From the NCBI GenBank assembly GCA_030641085.1, contig DAOWIC010000234.1, forward strand, positions 1 to 7,059: 7,059 bases of DNA, written 5' to 3'. The notes under the pieces were generated by a model that had not been told where the DNA came from, did not search any database, and was given only the letters and a program-made list of their open reading frames with translations. This DNA is from Calditrichota bacterium. Its GTDB lineage: Bacteria > Zixibacteria > MSB-5A5 > GN15 > FEB-12. Shown here piece by piece: positions 6,419 through 7,059 of this stretch; positions within the stretch are counted from its first letter, which is position 1; the number at the start of each line of letters is the position of its first letter. The position numbers and the translations under genes are program-made.

Positions 6419-7024
6419 CTACTCCAGTTTGATCGCTCCCGAGGCGATTTGAGCCACCACCTCAGGGTATAGCTGATGCTCAACCTGCAGGACCCGCTGT
6501 TGCAGCGTTTTCGGCGTATCGTCAGGAAGCACTGATACCTTGCGCTGCGCCAAAATCGTGCCATGATCGTAGATTTCATCCACCTGATGAATGGTAACGC
6601 CGGTTTCAGTATCGCCCGCCGCCAGCACTGCCTCGTGGACACGCAGGCCGTACATTCCCTTGCCGCCATACCTGGGCAGAAGAGCCGGATGGATATTGAT
6701 TACCCGGCCGCGAACATACTGCAACACCATTGGCGGTAGGAATTTCATATAGCCCGCCAGGCAGATCAAGTCAATTTGATACTTTGTCAGCTTATTCACC
6801 AGTGCCTTTGCAAACGCCTCGGCGGAATCAAACTTTTTCTCCGTCAGGTGCAGCGCCTCGATACCCGCCTGGCGTGCCCGCTCGAGCGCATAGGATTTGC
6901 GGTTGTTGGAAATCACCAGCACAATTTGACCATCAATGCGACCGGCGGCGCAGGCATCGATCAGGGATTGCAGGTTGGAACCCCCATGCGAGGTGAAAAC
7001 CGCTATACGCAATGATTGAGCCAT
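6419..7024 (-). CDS. purN: Phosphoribosylglycinamide formyltransferase (folate-dependent)
   Basis: Transfers a formyl group from 10-formyl-tetrahydrofolate to glycinamide ribonucleotide, the third step of purine synthesis. The 201 residues match the usual length. Seen: the phosphate-binding loop HGGSNLQ (13-19), LAGYMKFL (89-96), the catalytic NIHPALLP (N110, H112) followed by GGKGMYGLRVHEAV (120-133), and VTIHQVDEIYDHG (143-155) with the catalytic Asp (D149). The ATG at 7024 is bounded by an in-frame TGA at 7030-7028, so no longer start in this frame is possible. No strong Shine-Dalgarno precedes it. The 35 bases upstream to the window edge hold no recognisable promoter or gene. It is the first gene of the purN-purC-purH run seen here, though more pur genes may lie upstream. 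Confidence 0.96.
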   Translation of the reverse strand: MAQSLRIAVFTSHGGSNLQSLIDACAAGRIDGQIVLVISNNRKSYALERARQAGIEALHLTEKKFDSAEAFAKALVNKLTKYQIDLICLAGYMKFLPPMVLQYVRGRVINIHPALLPRYGGKGMYGLRVHEAVLAAGDTETGVTIHQVDEIYDHGTILAQRKVSVLPDDTPKTLQQRVLQVEHQLYPEVVAQIASGAIKLE

Positions 7025-7059
7025 AGATCAATTTGTTACAGAATGGGAAGGTACTGATC

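Noticed and set aside
7025..7059. Possible promoter or purine riboswitch upstream of purN
   Set aside because: Only 35 bases are visible, too short to hold or judge a riboswitch, and no convincing -10 or Shine-Dalgarno is present.

Overview
The window is an ordinary bacterial chromosome segment. All seven genes lie on the minus strand and are read right to left: purN, purC, purH, a 262-base gap, then a Smg/DUF494-family gene, coaBC, a family 4 uracil-DNA glycosylase gene and dnaB. dnaB runs off the left edge without its last part. I see no mobile element, CRISPR array, tRNA, rRNA or phage gene. The DNA is moderately GC-rich and densely coded. The gene set is bacterial. PurN has the GGKGMYG loop and PurC is the long form (297 residues); together with the gene order these would fit a bacterium of the FCB group or a neighbouring candidate phylum (Zixibacteria-like). 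That placement is a low-confidence impression, because nothing here is a firm taxonomic marker.

Right part (7024 to 3943): a compact purine block. purN (glycinamide ribonucleotide transformylase), purC (SAICAR synthetase) and purH (AICAR transformylase/IMP cyclohydrolase) are separated by 6 and 4 bases and are almost certainly cotranscribed. They encode the two folate-dependent formyl transfers, the aspartate-addition step and the final ring closure to IMP. A GC-rich hairpin 28 bases after purH, with a poor U-tract, may end this transcript.

Middle gap (3942 to 3681): noncoding. It holds the purH-distal hairpin, a near-direct 11-12 base repeat and a plausible promoter for the next operon, and it becomes A/T-rich toward the Smg-family gene.

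Left part (3680 to 1): a second tight run with gaps of 6, 20 and 15 bases. It joins a Smg-like protein of unknown function, the bifunctional CoA enzyme CoaBC, an Fe-S uracil-DNA glycosylase and the replicative helicase DnaB. This couples CoA synthesis with DNA repair and replication in one probable transcript.

The most interesting signal is a run of ten A residues in the coaBC coding strand, exactly at the junction between the CoaC and CoaB domains. A one-base slip in either direction meets a stop within a few codons, so slippage would release a free CoaC decarboxylase. The second is a clamp-binding-like peptide in the disordered linker of the glycosylase. Otherwise the content is core metabolism and replication, and I found no clearly novel system.
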